From assembly GCF_014235185.1 (NCBI RefSeq), contig NZ_CP060131.1, forward strand, positions 3,851,501-3,915,500: a stretch of DNA of 64,000 bases. Reading direction: 5' to 3'. The DNA comes from Pseudonocardia petroleophila (GTDB lineage: Bacteria > Actinomycetota > Actinomycetes > Mycobacteriales > Pseudonocardiaceae). A program made the position numbers and the translations under genes. This document shows positions 18,780 to 27,765 of this stretch, piece by piece (the first letter of the stretch is position 1; each line of letters begins with the position of its first letter). The notes under the pieces are model-generated. The model made no database searches. It worked only from the letters and a program-made list of their open reading frames with translations, and had not been told where the DNA came from.

Positions 18780-19583
18780 CTACTGCGGGCTGTCGCGGAC
18801 GGCGGAGAAGTCGGGTTCGCGCTTCTCGACGAAGGAGGAACGACCCTCCGCGGCGTCGGGACCGGTGATGTCGAGTGTCGCCGAGAGCCACTCGACCTCG
18901 AGGAAGCGCTCCAGCGACAGGTCGTGGGCGGCGCGGACCATCCCCTTGGTCAGGCGCAGGGCCTCGGCCGGCCCCCGGGCCATGGCCGCGGCCATCGCGA
19001 CGGCGTCGGCGCGCGCGGCACCGGGCTCCGCCAGCTGCCCGACCAGGCCCGCCGCCGCGGCCTCCGCCGCCGTCATCCGGCCGCCGGTGAGCAGCAGGGC
19101 CGACGCCCGTTGCCGGCCGAGCGCCCGGGTCAGGAACCAGGCCGCACCGCCGTCGGGCACCAGCCCGCGCAGCACGAACGGGGCGCCGAACACCGCGTCC
19201 CTGGCCGCGACGACGACGTCGCAGGCCAGTGCCAGGCTCCAGCCGATGCCCATGGCGGGGCCCTCGACGGCGGCGAGCACCGGTTTGGGCAGCCGGAGCA
19301 GGTCCTCCAGCACCCGCTGACCGACAAGCAGGCGGGCCGCGGGCGCCCCGAGCCCGGTGCCGCGCGAGGGGGAGGACTTGACGTCCCCACCGGCGCAGAA
19401 CGACCCGCCCGATCCGGTCAGCACGACCGCCCGGCAGCTGTCGTCGGCAGCCACCTCGGCCACCGCCGGACCGAGCTCCTCCCACGTCTGCCACCCGACC
19501 GCGTTCCGCGCGGCCGGCCGGTTCAGGGTGATCACCGCGACACCCGGTTCCGGCCGGTCGACCAGTACGACCCGCTCGCCCAT
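18780..19583 (-). CDS. Enoyl-CoA hydratase/isomerase (crotonase fold)
   Basis: This 267-residue crotonase has SFCAGGD (oxyanion hole) and GPAMGIG in place of the second hole segment. The motif that is PE-x-LG in hydratases reads APFVLRGLVPDGG, so the PE Glu is missing and an Asp in PDGG is present, as in PaaG-like isomerases. It shares one base with the ACAD stop before it (TGATG). Hydration or isomerisation of an enoyl-CoA made by the neighbouring ACADs is expected. Confidence 0.88.
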   Translation of the reverse strand: MGERVVLVDRPEPGVAVITLNRPAARNAVGWQTWEELGPAVAEVAADDSCRAVVLTGSGGSFCAGGDVKSSPSRGTGLGAPAARLLVGQRVLEDLLRLPKPVLAAVEGPAMGIGWSLALACDVVVAARDAVFGAPFVLRGLVPDGGAAWFLTRALGRQRASALLLTGGRMTAAEAAAAGLVGQLAEPGAARADAVAMAAAMARGPAEALRLTKGMVRAAHDLSLERFLEVEWLSATLDITGPDAAEGRSSFVEKREPDFSAVRDSPQ

Positions 19584-20764
19584 CAGCGCGCCCCTCCCAT
19601 CGCCGCGACGGGCTCGGTCGCGCGCTCGGCGTCCGGGGCCGCCGGGGCCGGGTCGGTCAGCGCGCCCAGGTGTGCCGCGAGCGCGACGCGGGCCGCGGCG
19701 AGGTCGGCGCCGCCGCGCCCGGAGAGGGCGGCGCGGTAGAACAGGTGCACGCCCTGCTCCCACGTGAAGCCCGCGCCGCCATGACACTGCACCGCCGCCT
19801 CTCCCGCCGCGAGGTAGGCGCCCGAGCACCACAGCCGGCTGGCGACCACGTCGGCGGGCGCGCCGGGGGCGGCGGTGGCGAGGTCCCACGCCACGCGGTA
19901 GGCGAGCGAACGGGCTCCCTCGACCTTCGCCGTCACATCGGCCAACCGGTGCCGGACGGCCTGGAAGGAGCCGATCGGGCGGCCGAACTGGACCCGGTCG
20001 GTGCAGTAGGCCACGGTGCGGGCGATCACCTCCGTGCTGCCGCCGACGGCCTCGGCGTCGAGGAACAGGCTGTGCCCGGCCGCGCAGGCGTCCTCGTGTC
20101 CGAGCAGGTCGGAAGGGGCGTGCACCGAGGCGACGTCGACCGCGACGGCGTCGAGGGTCACGTCGGCCACCGGCCGGCGCAGGTCCACACCGGACGGTTC
20201 GCCGACCGACACCCCGGCGCGGTCGAGCTCGACGAGTGCCACCGCCGGACGCCCGTCGCACTGCACTGCGACGATGAGCGCGTCGGCGCCCGCGGCGCAG
20301 GGCACCTGTGACAGCACGCCGCTCACCCGCACCCCGTCCCCGCCGCGCACCGCGGCCAGGCGCCGCGCCCGGCGGCGCGGCACGGCGTCCGGGCCGGGTG
20401 CGTCGATCCCCGGTACGAGCGTCGTGACCAGCGAGCCGTCGCGCAGCCGTGCGAGGCCGGCGGTCCAGCCGGTGGCCAGCGCCAGCGGCAGGAGGTAGCC
20501 GGCGACGGTGTCGACCGGCCCGGTGACCGGCGCCGCGCCGAACGCCTCGGCCACGTGCAGCGCCGCGACCCGCGCGGCCGGGTCGGCACCGTCCTCGGTC
20601 CCGGAGGCGAAGTGCTCGAGCCACTCCGACCCGACCAGTTCGCGCCAGGCACCGCGCCGCGCGGCATCGCCGGGCTCCGTGCCGGGGTCGGGCATCCGCT
20701 CGCGCAGGAACTCGAGCAGCGCCGCTCGCAGCGCGGCCGCCTCGTCGTCGATCCGGTAGTCCAT
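19583..20764 (-). CDS. Acyl-CoA dehydrogenase-like protein (divergent subunit)
   Basis: This 393-residue ACAD-family protein has weak canonical motifs. The T-E-P-x-A-G-S loop is absent, QFGRPIGSFQ is kept, QCHGGAGFTWEQG is present, and the C-terminus lacks any GT-x-QI segment. Such divergent members often serve as one subunit of alpha2beta2 ACADs acting on bulky or ring-containing CoA esters. The next ACAD gene upstream in transcription (20,781) keeps TSEIQRN, so the two are good candidates for a heteromer. Ala/Arg-rich; the stop overlaps the crotonase start. Confidence 0.85.
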   Translation of the reverse strand: MDYRIDDEAAALRAALLEFLRERMPDPGTEPGDAARRGAWRELVGSEWLEHFASGTEDGADPAARVAALHVAEAFGAAPVTGPVDTVAGYLLPLALATGWTAGLARLRDGSLVTTLVPGIDAPGPDAVPRRRARRLAAVRGGDGVRVSGVLSQVPCAAGADALIVAVQCDGRPAVALVELDRAGVSVGEPSGVDLRRPVADVTLDAVAVDVASVHAPSDLLGHEDACAAGHSLFLDAEAVGGSTEVIARTVAYCTDRVQFGRPIGSFQAVRHRLADVTAKVEGARSLAYRVAWDLATAAPGAPADVVASRLWCSGAYLAAGEAAVQCHGGAGFTWEQGVHLFYRAALSGRGGADLAAARVALAAHLGALTDPAPAAPDAERATEPVAAMGGAR

Positions 20765-20780
20765 CCCGCTCCTCGTCCGT

Positions 20781-21920
20781 TCAGCCGCGGTCGCTCGGCA
20801 TGCCGAGCGACTTCGCGATCAGGTTGCGCTGGATCTCCGAGGTGCCGCCGTAGATCGTCTCCGCCCGGCTGAACATCAGGGCCCGCAGCCAGTCCGACCA
20901 GCCCTCGCCTGCGCCGGTGACCTCCGGGCCCGCCACCTCGACCAGGGTGGCGAGCTGGGCCTGGTGTCCCTCGCTCCACAACAGCTTGGCCACCGGTGCG
21001 AGCATCCCCGGCTCGTCCCCGTCGGCGACCGTCGCGAGCACCCGCCGGACGGTGCTGTCCACCGCGCGGCTGCGCACGAACGCCTCGACCAGCACGTCGT
21101 CGGCGTGGCCGTCCCGGCGCAGCTGCGCGTTCATCAGCACCAGCTCGCGGGAGAGCTGCAGGGCCCGCTGGGCCAGCCCGGTCGAACGCTCCCGGGCGAG
21201 GGCGTACGTGGCCACCCGCCACCCGTCGCCGATCCCGCCCACGACGTCGTCGGCGTCGACCGTGACCTCGTCGAGGAAGACCTCGCAGAACTCGCTGCTC
21301 CCGGTGATGTTCCGCAGCGGCCGGACGGTGACGCCCGGCCGGTCCATGTGCAGGACCACCATCGTGACGCCGTTCGCCACCCCGGCGACCCGCACCATGA
21401 GGTAGCAGCGCTGGGCGAACATCGCGTAGGAGGTCCATACCTTCTGTCCGGACACCACGAACCGGTCGCCGTCGGGAACCGCCCGGGTGGCCAGCCCGGC
21501 CAGGTCGGAGCCGGCTCCGGGTTCGGAGAAGCCCTGGCACCAGATGTCGTCGTGGGCCAGCATCGGGCCGAGGTACCGGTCCTGCTGGGCCTCGGTACCA
21601 AACGCCATCAGCGCCGGCGCGAAGATGCCCATCCCGTTGGTGTTCATCTGCTCGGGGGCACCCGCCGCCACCAGCACGTCGAGGAACGCCAGCTGGGCGT
21701 CGACGCCGAGGCCACGCCCGCCGTGGGCGGCCGGCCAGTGCGGCGCCAGCCAGCCGCCGCGATACAGCATGCGCCCCCAGTTGCGGCGCATCCGGACGTA
21801 CTCGGCGTCGTCACCTGTGCCGACGGGTACGTCGCGCCACGGCGCCGGCAGGTGCTCCTCGACCCACGATTGCAGCTGGTCGCGATACGCCGCAGCCTCG
21901 CCGGAGAGAGCCAGGTCCAT
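20781..21920 (-). CDS. Acyl-CoA dehydrogenase
   Basis: This 379-residue ACAD starts MDLALSGEAAAYRDQLQSW. It has the substrate loop FSEPGAGSDLA, an ALARERS segment in the helix region, and a C-terminal YGGTSEIQRNLIAKSLG. The long N-terminal helix and WAPHWP-like segment (GWLAPHWPAAHGG) resemble the alpha subunits of heteromeric FadE enzymes such as those in steroid side-chain degradation. It probably pairs with the divergent ACAD 16 bp downstream. Its ATG shares a base with the previous stop (TGATG). Confidence 0.92.
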   Translation of the reverse strand: MDLALSGEAAAYRDQLQSWVEEHLPAPWRDVPVGTGDDAEYVRMRRNWGRMLYRGGWLAPHWPAAHGGRGLGVDAQLAFLDVLVAAGAPEQMNTNGMGIFAPALMAFGTEAQQDRYLGPMLAHDDIWCQGFSEPGAGSDLAGLATRAVPDGDRFVVSGQKVWTSYAMFAQRCYLMVRVAGVANGVTMVVLHMDRPGVTVRPLRNITGSSEFCEVFLDEVTVDADDVVGGIGDGWRVATYALARERSTGLAQRALQLSRELVLMNAQLRRDGHADDVLVEAFVRSRAVDSTVRRVLATVADGDEPGMLAPVAKLLWSEGHQAQLATLVEVAGPEVTGAGEGWSDWLRALMFSRAETIYGGTSEIQRNLIAKSLGMPSDRG

Positions 21921-23104
21921 CAGGACTTCCGCTGGCTGACGCGCACGCCGGTGACCTCGCCCGCGATCATGTTGCGCAGCACGGCGGTGGTGCCGCCGCC
22001 GATTCCGAGACCGAAGGCGTCGCGCACGTAGCGCTCCATGGGGTAGCGGGTCAGGTAGCCCTTGTGGCCGAGCAGCTGCAGGGCCTCGGAGGTGACCATC
22101 AGGGCCGCCTCGTTCGCGGCGAGCTTCGCCATCGCGGTCTCGCGGATGCCGGGGAAGCCCTGGACGTCGGTGCGGGCCGCGCGCCACAGCAGCAGCCGTG
22201 CGCCGTCGATGGCCGTGGCCATGTCGGCGATCTTCCACTGCAGGCCCTGGAACTCGACGATCGGGCGCCCGAACTGCTCGCGCTCCTTGGTGTAGGCGAC
22301 CGCGTCGTCCAGCGCGCTGCGGGCCAGGCCGATCGACATCGCCGCGTTGCCGCAGCGTTCCGGGTTGAACTGGCGGATGAGGAACCTGGCCCCGTCCCGG
22401 GAGCCCTTCCTCGGCTCGAGCACGATCTGGTCGGCACGCACCGGGACGTCGGTGAAGCGCATGATGCCCTCGGCGATGGCGCGGCCGCCCATCTTCGGCT
22501 CGGTCTCGATCGGGGCGAGGCCCTCGACGTCACGGTCGATCAGGACCGCGCCGATGCCGTCGGGGCCGGCGGTGTCCGGCGCCCGGCAGAACACCAGGAA
22601 GGCGTCCGAGCGCAGCGCACCGGTGATGTGGCACTTCTCGCCGTTGAGCAGGAACCCGTCGCCGTGCGGGCGCAGCGTGGTCTGCAATGCGGTGCCGTCG
22701 GAGCCGGCCTGGGGCTCGGTCATGGCGATCGAGAAGCACACCGAACCGTCCGCGACCCGCGGCAGGTACTCCTTGCGCTGCTGGTCGGTGCCGATCCGGG
22801 CGATCACCCGGGGCGGTCCGTTCACCTGCATCTGGATCGTCATCGCGCTGGCCAGGCAGCCCGCGGACAGCTCCTCCAGCACCAGGCACGCCTCGAACGT
22901 GCCGAGGCCCTGGCCGCCGTACTCGACCGGGACGGTGAGACCGGCCATGCCGGCCTTGCGCAGGACGTCGAACTGCTCCTCCGGGAACTCCGCGCGCTGG
23001 TCCCACTCGGCGGCACGGGGTCGCAGCTCGTTCTGGGCGATGGTGCGGGCGCGGGCGACCAGGTCGGCCTGGGCGTCGGTCAGCTGGTCGAGCGGGATGG
23101 TCAT
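21920..23104 (-). CDS. Acyl-CoA dehydrogenase
   Basis: This is a 394-residue ACAD. MTEPQAGSDGTA is the FAD/substrate loop near 130, REQFGRPIVEFQGLQWKIADM the central helix, and LGHKGYLTRYPMER the late motif. The end reads GIGGGTTAVLRNMIAGE, a GGGT variant of YEGT. Its start overlaps the ligase stop (ATGA), and its own stop shares a base with the next ACAD start, so it is tightly co-expressed with both. Confidence 0.92.
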   Translation of the reverse strand: MTIPLDQLTDAQADLVARARTIAQNELRPRAAEWDQRAEFPEEQFDVLRKAGMAGLTVPVEYGGQGLGTFEACLVLEELSAGCLASAMTIQMQVNGPPRVIARIGTDQQRKEYLPRVADGSVCFSIAMTEPQAGSDGTALQTTLRPHGDGFLLNGEKCHITGALRSDAFLVFCRAPDTAGPDGIGAVLIDRDVEGLAPIETEPKMGGRAIAEGIMRFTDVPVRADQIVLEPRKGSRDGARFLIRQFNPERCGNAAMSIGLARSALDDAVAYTKEREQFGRPIVEFQGLQWKIADMATAIDGARLLLWRAARTDVQGFPGIRETAMAKLAANEAALMVTSEALQLLGHKGYLTRYPMERYVRDAFGLGIGGGTTAVLRNMIAGEVTGVRVSQRKS

Positions 23105-24798
23105 GCGGTTCCCTCCGTGGCGGGGTGGTCGGTCGTGGTCGCTGCGGCCGACCGGGAGCGCAGCTCCCGGACGGCCCTCTCGCGCACCTGCGCCTTGTCG
23201 ATCTTGCCGCCGGCGTTGGTGGGCAGCGTGGGGACGAGGACGAGCTCCTCGGGCAGCTTGACCACGGCCACCTCGCGCTCGCGCAGGAACGCGCAGAGCC
23301 CGGCGAGATCCGGTGTCGCGCCCGCGACGGGGACGACGACGGCGCAGGCCCGCTCGCCGAGGCGGTCGTCGGGCACCCCGACCACCGCGACGTCGGCGAC
23401 GGCGTGGTGCTGGGCCACGAGGTGCTCGATCTCGGCCGGGAAGATGTTGGTGCCCCCGCGCAGGATCATGTCCTTGATCCGCCCGACGATCCGCAGGTTG
23501 CCGCGCTCGTCGAACCGCCCGACGTCGCCGGAGTGGTACCAGCGCTCCGCGTCGAACGCGGCCGCGTCGTAGGCCGGCTGCTTCAGGTAGCCGTAGGACT
23601 TGCTCTCCCGCCAGCAGACCTCGCCGGCCTCGCCCGCGGCCAGGACGGCACCGTCGGCGCCGACGAGCCGGACGTCGACCCCGGTGCAGATCGCGCCGAC
23701 GGTGGTGCGGCGGACCTCGTCGTCGTCGTCCACGGACGTCATCACCGGCACCCCGCCGTCGGTGGAGCCGTAGATGCTCTGCACGCGGCAGCCCATCCGC
23801 TCCTCCAGCTCCCGCGCGGTGCTGGGCGGCAGCGGGGCGCCCGCGTTGTTGAAGCGCGTGAAGCGGGACAGGTCGGCGTCCTCCAGGCCCAGCGGCAGCA
23901 GCATCACCATCTGGGTCGGGATCGCGGTGGCGTACGTGGCGCCCTCGGCGACGATCAGGTCGAGTGCGGCCCGGGGTGACCACCGTTCCAGGATCGCCGC
24001 CGTCGCGCCGAGCAGCAGGGGGGTCAGGACCGGGAAGATGTAGCCGGTGGAACCGGTGCCCGCGGGGGCCAGGCCCGCGGCGACGTCGTCGGCAGTCAGC
24101 CGCAGCCGGGGCACGACGTTGTGCAGCAGCAGGGCCTTGAGGTCGTTGCCGCCCCACACCGCGGCCTTCGGCGTGCCCGTCGTGCCCGAGGACGACATCA
24201 CCAGCGTGGGCGCCCCGGCCGGGACGCGCAGGGCCGCCAGCTGTGCGTCGGTGAGCGGGTCGGCCGCGGCGGCCAGCGCCTCGATCGTCTCGCCGCTCCC
24301 GCCGCGGGCGGGGAGCACCGCGCGCAGCCCGGGCAGCTCGGCCCGGATCGACGCGGCGAGGCCGGCGAAGTCGAAGTCGTCGCCGTCGATCCCGCCCGCG
24401 CCGGGCACCACCAGCACCGCGGCACCCACCGTGGCCAGGAGCGGGCGCAGTTCCGCACCGCGCCACGCGGTGCTCAGCGGCATGAACAGCGCACCGATCC
24501 GGACACACGCGAGGTGCAGTGCCGGGAGCAGGGTGCAGCCGGGCAGCTGTGCGGCGACCGGCGTGCCGGCCCCGACCCCCAGCTCGTGCAGCACCGCCGC
24601 GAGCCGGACGGAGAGGTCGTTGAGCTCGCCATAGCTCAGCCGCCCGCGCGCGTCGACCACCGCGGGCTTGTCCGGCCGGGTGCGGGCGTGCTCGTCGACG
24701 ATGTCGGCGAGGGTCCGTTCGTCCCACAGGCCGAGCTCGTACATGCGCGTGACGCCCGCGTCCACGCGGAGCGGGAAGGAGTGCTGCACTGCCGACAT
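23101..24798 (-). CDS. Acyl-CoA/aryl-CoA ligase (ANL superfamily)
   Basis: This 565-residue adenylate-forming ligase has VMSSSGTTGTPKAAVWG near 200 as P-loop, SIYGSTDGG in the substrate pocket, YHSGDVGRFDERGNLRIVGRIKDMI near 427 and a C-terminal GGKIDKAQVR bearing the acylation Lys. The start has GGAGG 6-7 nt upstream and lies just downstream of a TCATAA palindrome, suggesting its own promoter within the run. It should activate a carboxylate intermediate before oxidation by the coupled ACADs. Substrate unknown. Confidence 0.9.
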   Translation of the reverse strand: MSAVQHSFPLRVDAGVTRMYELGLWDERTLADIVDEHARTRPDKPAVVDARGRLSYGELNDLSVRLAAVLHELGVGAGTPVAAQLPGCTLLPALHLACVRIGALFMPLSTAWRGAELRPLLATVGAAVLVVPGAGGIDGDDFDFAGLAASIRAELPGLRAVLPARGGSGETIEALAAAADPLTDAQLAALRVPAGAPTLVMSSSGTTGTPKAAVWGGNDLKALLLHNVVPRLRLTADDVAAGLAPAGTGSTGYIFPVLTPLLLGATAAILERWSPRAALDLIVAEGATYATAIPTQMVMLLPLGLEDADLSRFTRFNNAGAPLPPSTARELEERMGCRVQSIYGSTDGGVPVMTSVDDDDEVRRTTVGAICTGVDVRLVGADGAVLAAGEAGEVCWRESKSYGYLKQPAYDAAAFDAERWYHSGDVGRFDERGNLRIVGRIKDMILRGGTNIFPAEIEHLVAQHHAVADVAVVGVPDDRLGERACAVVVPVAGATPDLAGLCAFLREREVAVVKLPEELVLVPTLPTNAGGKIDKAQVRERAVRELRSRSAAATTTDHPATEGTA

Positions 24799-24814
24799 CG
24801 CCTGCCTCCGTTCA

Positions 24815-24829
24815 TCATAAGAATTATGA
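24815..24829. promoter_or_regulatory. Inverted repeat TCATAA-GAA-TTATGA
   Basis: A perfect 6-3-6 inverted repeat in one of the few AT-rich patches of this region, immediately upstream of the ligase start and overlapping the stop of the CoA-transferase-like gene. It fits an operator or promoter controlling the ligase and the ACADs behind it. Confidence 0.45.
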
Positions 24830-26053
24830 GGTAGTAGCCGTGGTGGGGCAACGGGTGGACACCACCTCACCGAGGCGGGGCCGGTGGGACGGGTCGGCGA
24901 CGGTACGCACCGCGCGGGCCCGTTCGCTGCGGCTGAGGCCGCGCAGGTCGACGGCACCGTGCTCGGTGACCACCCACCCGACGTCCGTCGCCGACGTGGT
25001 GACGGGGCCGTCGAGCCGCTCGACGATCCGGGACGCGCCGCGCGTGGTCACCGACGGCAGGGCCACGATCGCGACCCCGCCGATCGACGCCGCGGCACCG
25101 CGCAGGAAGTCGACCTGGCCGCCGACCGCCCCGAGGTAGCGGCCGGCCACCGACTCGGCGCCGACCTGCCCGTCCAGGTCCACCTGCAGGGCCTGGTTCA
25201 CCGCGGCGAAGCGGGGCAGCGCCGCGGTCACCGCGGCCGGATGGACCTGCTCGACCGGCCGCATCTCGACGCGGGGGTTGCGGTCGAGGTAGCGGTAGAG
25301 CCGGTCGGTACCCAGGGCGGTGCCCGCCACGACGGCCGGCGGCCCGTCGCCGGTGACCAGCGCGCCGCTCTCGTCCAGGTCGACCAGCCAGTCCCCGATC
25401 AGCCCGCTGTGCACGCGCAGTCCGCGGTGGCCCCGCAACGCGCCGGCGACGGCGGTGGCCAACCCGCCGACGCCCAGCTGCAGCACCGCTCCGTCGGGGA
25501 CCAGCGCCGCGACGTGCGCGGCGATCCGGGCCTCGATCTCGCCTACCGGCCGATCGGGGACCGGCGTCGGCCCGCGGTCGGTGGCCACCGTGGCGGTGAA
25601 CACCGACCCGTGCACCCGACCGGGCCCGTGCGTCACCGGCACCCTCGGGTCGACCTCGGCCAGCACCACCCGGGCGGCCCCGACCGCCGCCATGAGGTAG
25701 TCCACGCTCACCCCGAGACCATGGTAGCCGTCAGCGTCGGCCGGTGAGACCTGGCAGAACGCCACGTCCACCGGCTGGCGCCCGGACCGGATGAGACCGG
25801 GCAGCGACGACATGTGGCAGCGCAGCACCCGCACCGGCCCGCCGGCCAGCACGCCGAGGGCGCCGTAGGAGCGCAGCGTCACGCCGGGCGCCGCGGCGAG
25901 CCGGTCGTCGAAGGTCATCCCCACGAACGCGGTGACCCCGCCCAGCCCCGGAGCCTGCGCCAGCAGCGCACCGATCAACGCCCGCGGCTCGCCGCCCGCC
26001 TGCCCCCATGCCACCGTGTCGCCCGGGCGGACGAACTCCCGCAGGTCGATCAC
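24824..26053 (-). CDS. Acetyl-CoA hydrolase/4-hydroxybutyrate CoA-transferase-like protein
   Basis: This 409-residue protein has the two-domain layout of the Cat1/4-hydroxybutyrate CoA-transferase family: CQVSPADADGYHGLGVSVDY near 100-119, LQLGVGGLATAV near 191-202 and VNQALQVDLDGQVGAES near 283. In catalytically proven members the second domain opens with an IHTE-type segment whose Glu forms the CoA thioester. Here it reads VHSGLIGDW with Gly217 at that place, so normal ping-pong transfer may not occur. It sits between two ligases; CoA recycling, hydrolysis or a non-enzymatic role are possible. Confidence 0.78.
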   Translation of the reverse strand: MIDLREFVRPGDTVAWGQAGGEPRALIGALLAQAPGLGGVTAFVGMTFDDRLAAAPGVTLRSYGALGVLAGGPVRVLRCHMSSLPGLIRSGRQPVDVAFCQVSPADADGYHGLGVSVDYLMAAVGAARVVLAEVDPRVPVTHGPGRVHGSVFTATVATDRGPTPVPDRPVGEIEARIAAHVAALVPDGAVLQLGVGGLATAVAGALRGHRGLRVHSGLIGDWLVDLDESGALVTGDGPPAVVAGTALGTDRLYRYLDRNPRVEMRPVEQVHPAAVTAALPRFAAVNQALQVDLDGQVGAESVAGRYLGAVGGQVDFLRGAAASIGGVAIVALPSVTTRGASRIVERLDGPVTTSATDVGWVVTEHGAVDLRGLSRSERARAVRTVADPSHRPRLGEVVSTRCPTTATTS

Positions 26054-26066
26054 GGCGGGACCGGCA

Positions 26067-27737
26067 TCATCGCTGCGGGCGCAGCTGTCCGGCGCGTTCG
26101 CGCAGCGAGTACCGCATGAACTTGCCGGTGCTGGTCATCGGGAAGGACTCGACCAGCTCGACCGCCTCCGGCCACTTGGTCCGGCTCAGGCCCTTCTCCG
26201 CGAGGAAGGCCGTGAGATCGGCCAGCGCGACGTCGTCACCGGGGGTCGTGGGAACGACGAAGACCGCGGCCCGCTGACCGAGCCGCTCGTCGGGCATGGC
26301 CACGACCGCGGCCTGGCCGACCCGCGGGTGCTCGTAGAGCAGCTCCTCGATCTCCCGGGGATCGATCTTGTACCCGCCCCGGTTGATCAGGTCGTCGCGG
26401 CGCGACACGAAGTAGCCGTAGCCGTCGGCGTCGAAGCGGACGATGTCTGCGGATCGGAACCACCCTTCGGGGGTGAACATCTTCGTCGTCGTCTCCGACT
26501 GGCCGTAGTAGCCGACCACGAAGTTCGCGCCACGCGACCAGAGCTCGCCCTGCCCGGGCAGCTCGACGTCGTTGCCCTCGTCGTCGACCAACCGCATCTC
26601 GATCCCGTCGATCACGGAGCCGATGCTCCGGCTGGTCACCGAGATCGGGTCGCCCGGCCGCGTCATGTGCGTGACGCCGGCCTCGGTGTAGCCGTAGAAC
26701 GCGGCGATCTCGGCACCGAGCTGGGTGTTGAGCGCGTTGAGCGTCTCGGCCGGGCAGGGGGCACCGGCGTAGCAGATGCCGCGCAGGCTCCGCACGTCGC
26801 GGGAGCCGAGATCGGGGAAGCGGGCGAGGTCGATGAGCATCGGCGCCGCCCCGAGCAGGTAGGTCGGCTTGTCGCGTTCGAGGAGCTCGACGCACCTGCC
26901 CACGTCCCAGCCGGTCAGCAGCGTGAACGCCGCTCCGCGGCGCAGCGCCGAGAGCACGCCCAGGCCCAGCCCCGTCAGGTGCGCGATGGGCGTGACGATG
27001 AGCCACTGCGCGTCGCGGGGGAACCGCTGGCCCTGCTCGAAGCTCTGGATCCAGAACAGGTTGTTGGCGTGGGTGTGCAGCTCCGCCTTCGGCCGCCCGG
27101 TCGTGCCGGAGGTGAACATGATGAAGAACGGGTCGGCGCCGGTGGGGCGCAGTTCCTCGATGTCGTGCGCCGGCTCCGCCGCGGTCATGTCCTCGAAGGA
27201 GAGCAGTCCGTCGCCGCCGTCACCGCCGACGACCACGATGTGCTCCAGCACGGCGATCCGCTCGGCCATCGTGCGGGCCAGCGGGACGAAGTCGCGGCCC
27301 TTGAACGAGGCGGGGACGACCAGCGCGCGGGCCCCCGTCAGGTTCAGCACGTAGTCGAGGTCGTGCTCGTCGTAGACGACGTGCAGGAACACCGGGATGA
27401 TCCGGACCCGGGCACAGGCCATCAACGTCACGCAGAACTCGCTGGAGTTCGGCAGCTGCATCGCGAGTCGGTCGCCGGGCTGCAGGCCCAGATCCAGCAG
27501 CGAGCTCGCCAACCGCCGGGTTCGCTGCTCGTACTCGGCGTAGCTGGTGCGCCTGCCGTCCTCGTCGATGATCGCCAGTGAGTCCGGCCGCTCGGCCGCG
27601 TGCCGCTCGAGGTCGTGCACGAAACTCTGCTCGGTCCAGGCGCCCTCGTCGACGTAGCGCTGCAGCACCTCGCGGGTGACCCAGGTGTCGTCGCGGGCGG
27701 CCAGCTCGTCGAGTCGGTCGCTGAGCTTGTCGGTCAT
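26067..27737 (-). CDS. Acyl-CoA ligase (ANL superfamily, cyclohexanecarboxylate/2,3-DHB-type)
   Basis: This 556-residue ligase carries IMFTSGTTGRPKAELHTH near 200, YGYTEAG in the pocket, WFRSADIVRFDADGYGYFVSRRDDLINRGGYKI near 430-462 and a final STGKFMRYSLRE with the catalytic Lys. The SRRDD-INRGG-KI hinge is typical of medium-chain, alicyclic and 2,3-dihydroxybenzoate-AMP ligase relatives. It follows the leading ACAD gene after 28 bp. The likely role is CoA activation of the acid that enters this pathway. Confidence 0.9.
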   Translation of the reverse strand: MTDKLSDRLDELAARDDTWVTREVLQRYVDEGAWTEQSFVHDLERHAAERPDSLAIIDEDGRRTSYAEYEQRTRRLASSLLDLGLQPGDRLAMQLPNSSEFCVTLMACARVRIIPVFLHVVYDEHDLDYVLNLTGARALVVPASFKGRDFVPLARTMAERIAVLEHIVVVGGDGGDGLLSFEDMTAAEPAHDIEELRPTGADPFFIMFTSGTTGRPKAELHTHANNLFWIQSFEQGQRFPRDAQWLIVTPIAHLTGLGLGVLSALRRGAAFTLLTGWDVGRCVELLERDKPTYLLGAAPMLIDLARFPDLGSRDVRSLRGICYAGAPCPAETLNALNTQLGAEIAAFYGYTEAGVTHMTRPGDPISVTSRSIGSVIDGIEMRLVDDEGNDVELPGQGELWSRGANFVVGYYGQSETTTKMFTPEGWFRSADIVRFDADGYGYFVSRRDDLINRGGYKIDPREIEELLYEHPRVGQAAVVAMPDERLGQRAAVFVVPTTPGDDVALADLTAFLAEKGLSRTKWPEAVELVESFPMTSTGKFMRYSLRERAGQLRPQR

Positions 27738-27765
27738 GGTGCTCCCCGGTCGTCGGTGCGGCTGG

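Noticed and set aside
22064-23572. Long plus-strand open frame antisense to ACAD and ligase
   Set aside because: Shadow frame without recognisable motifs; the minus-strand genes have full family signatures and coupled starts.
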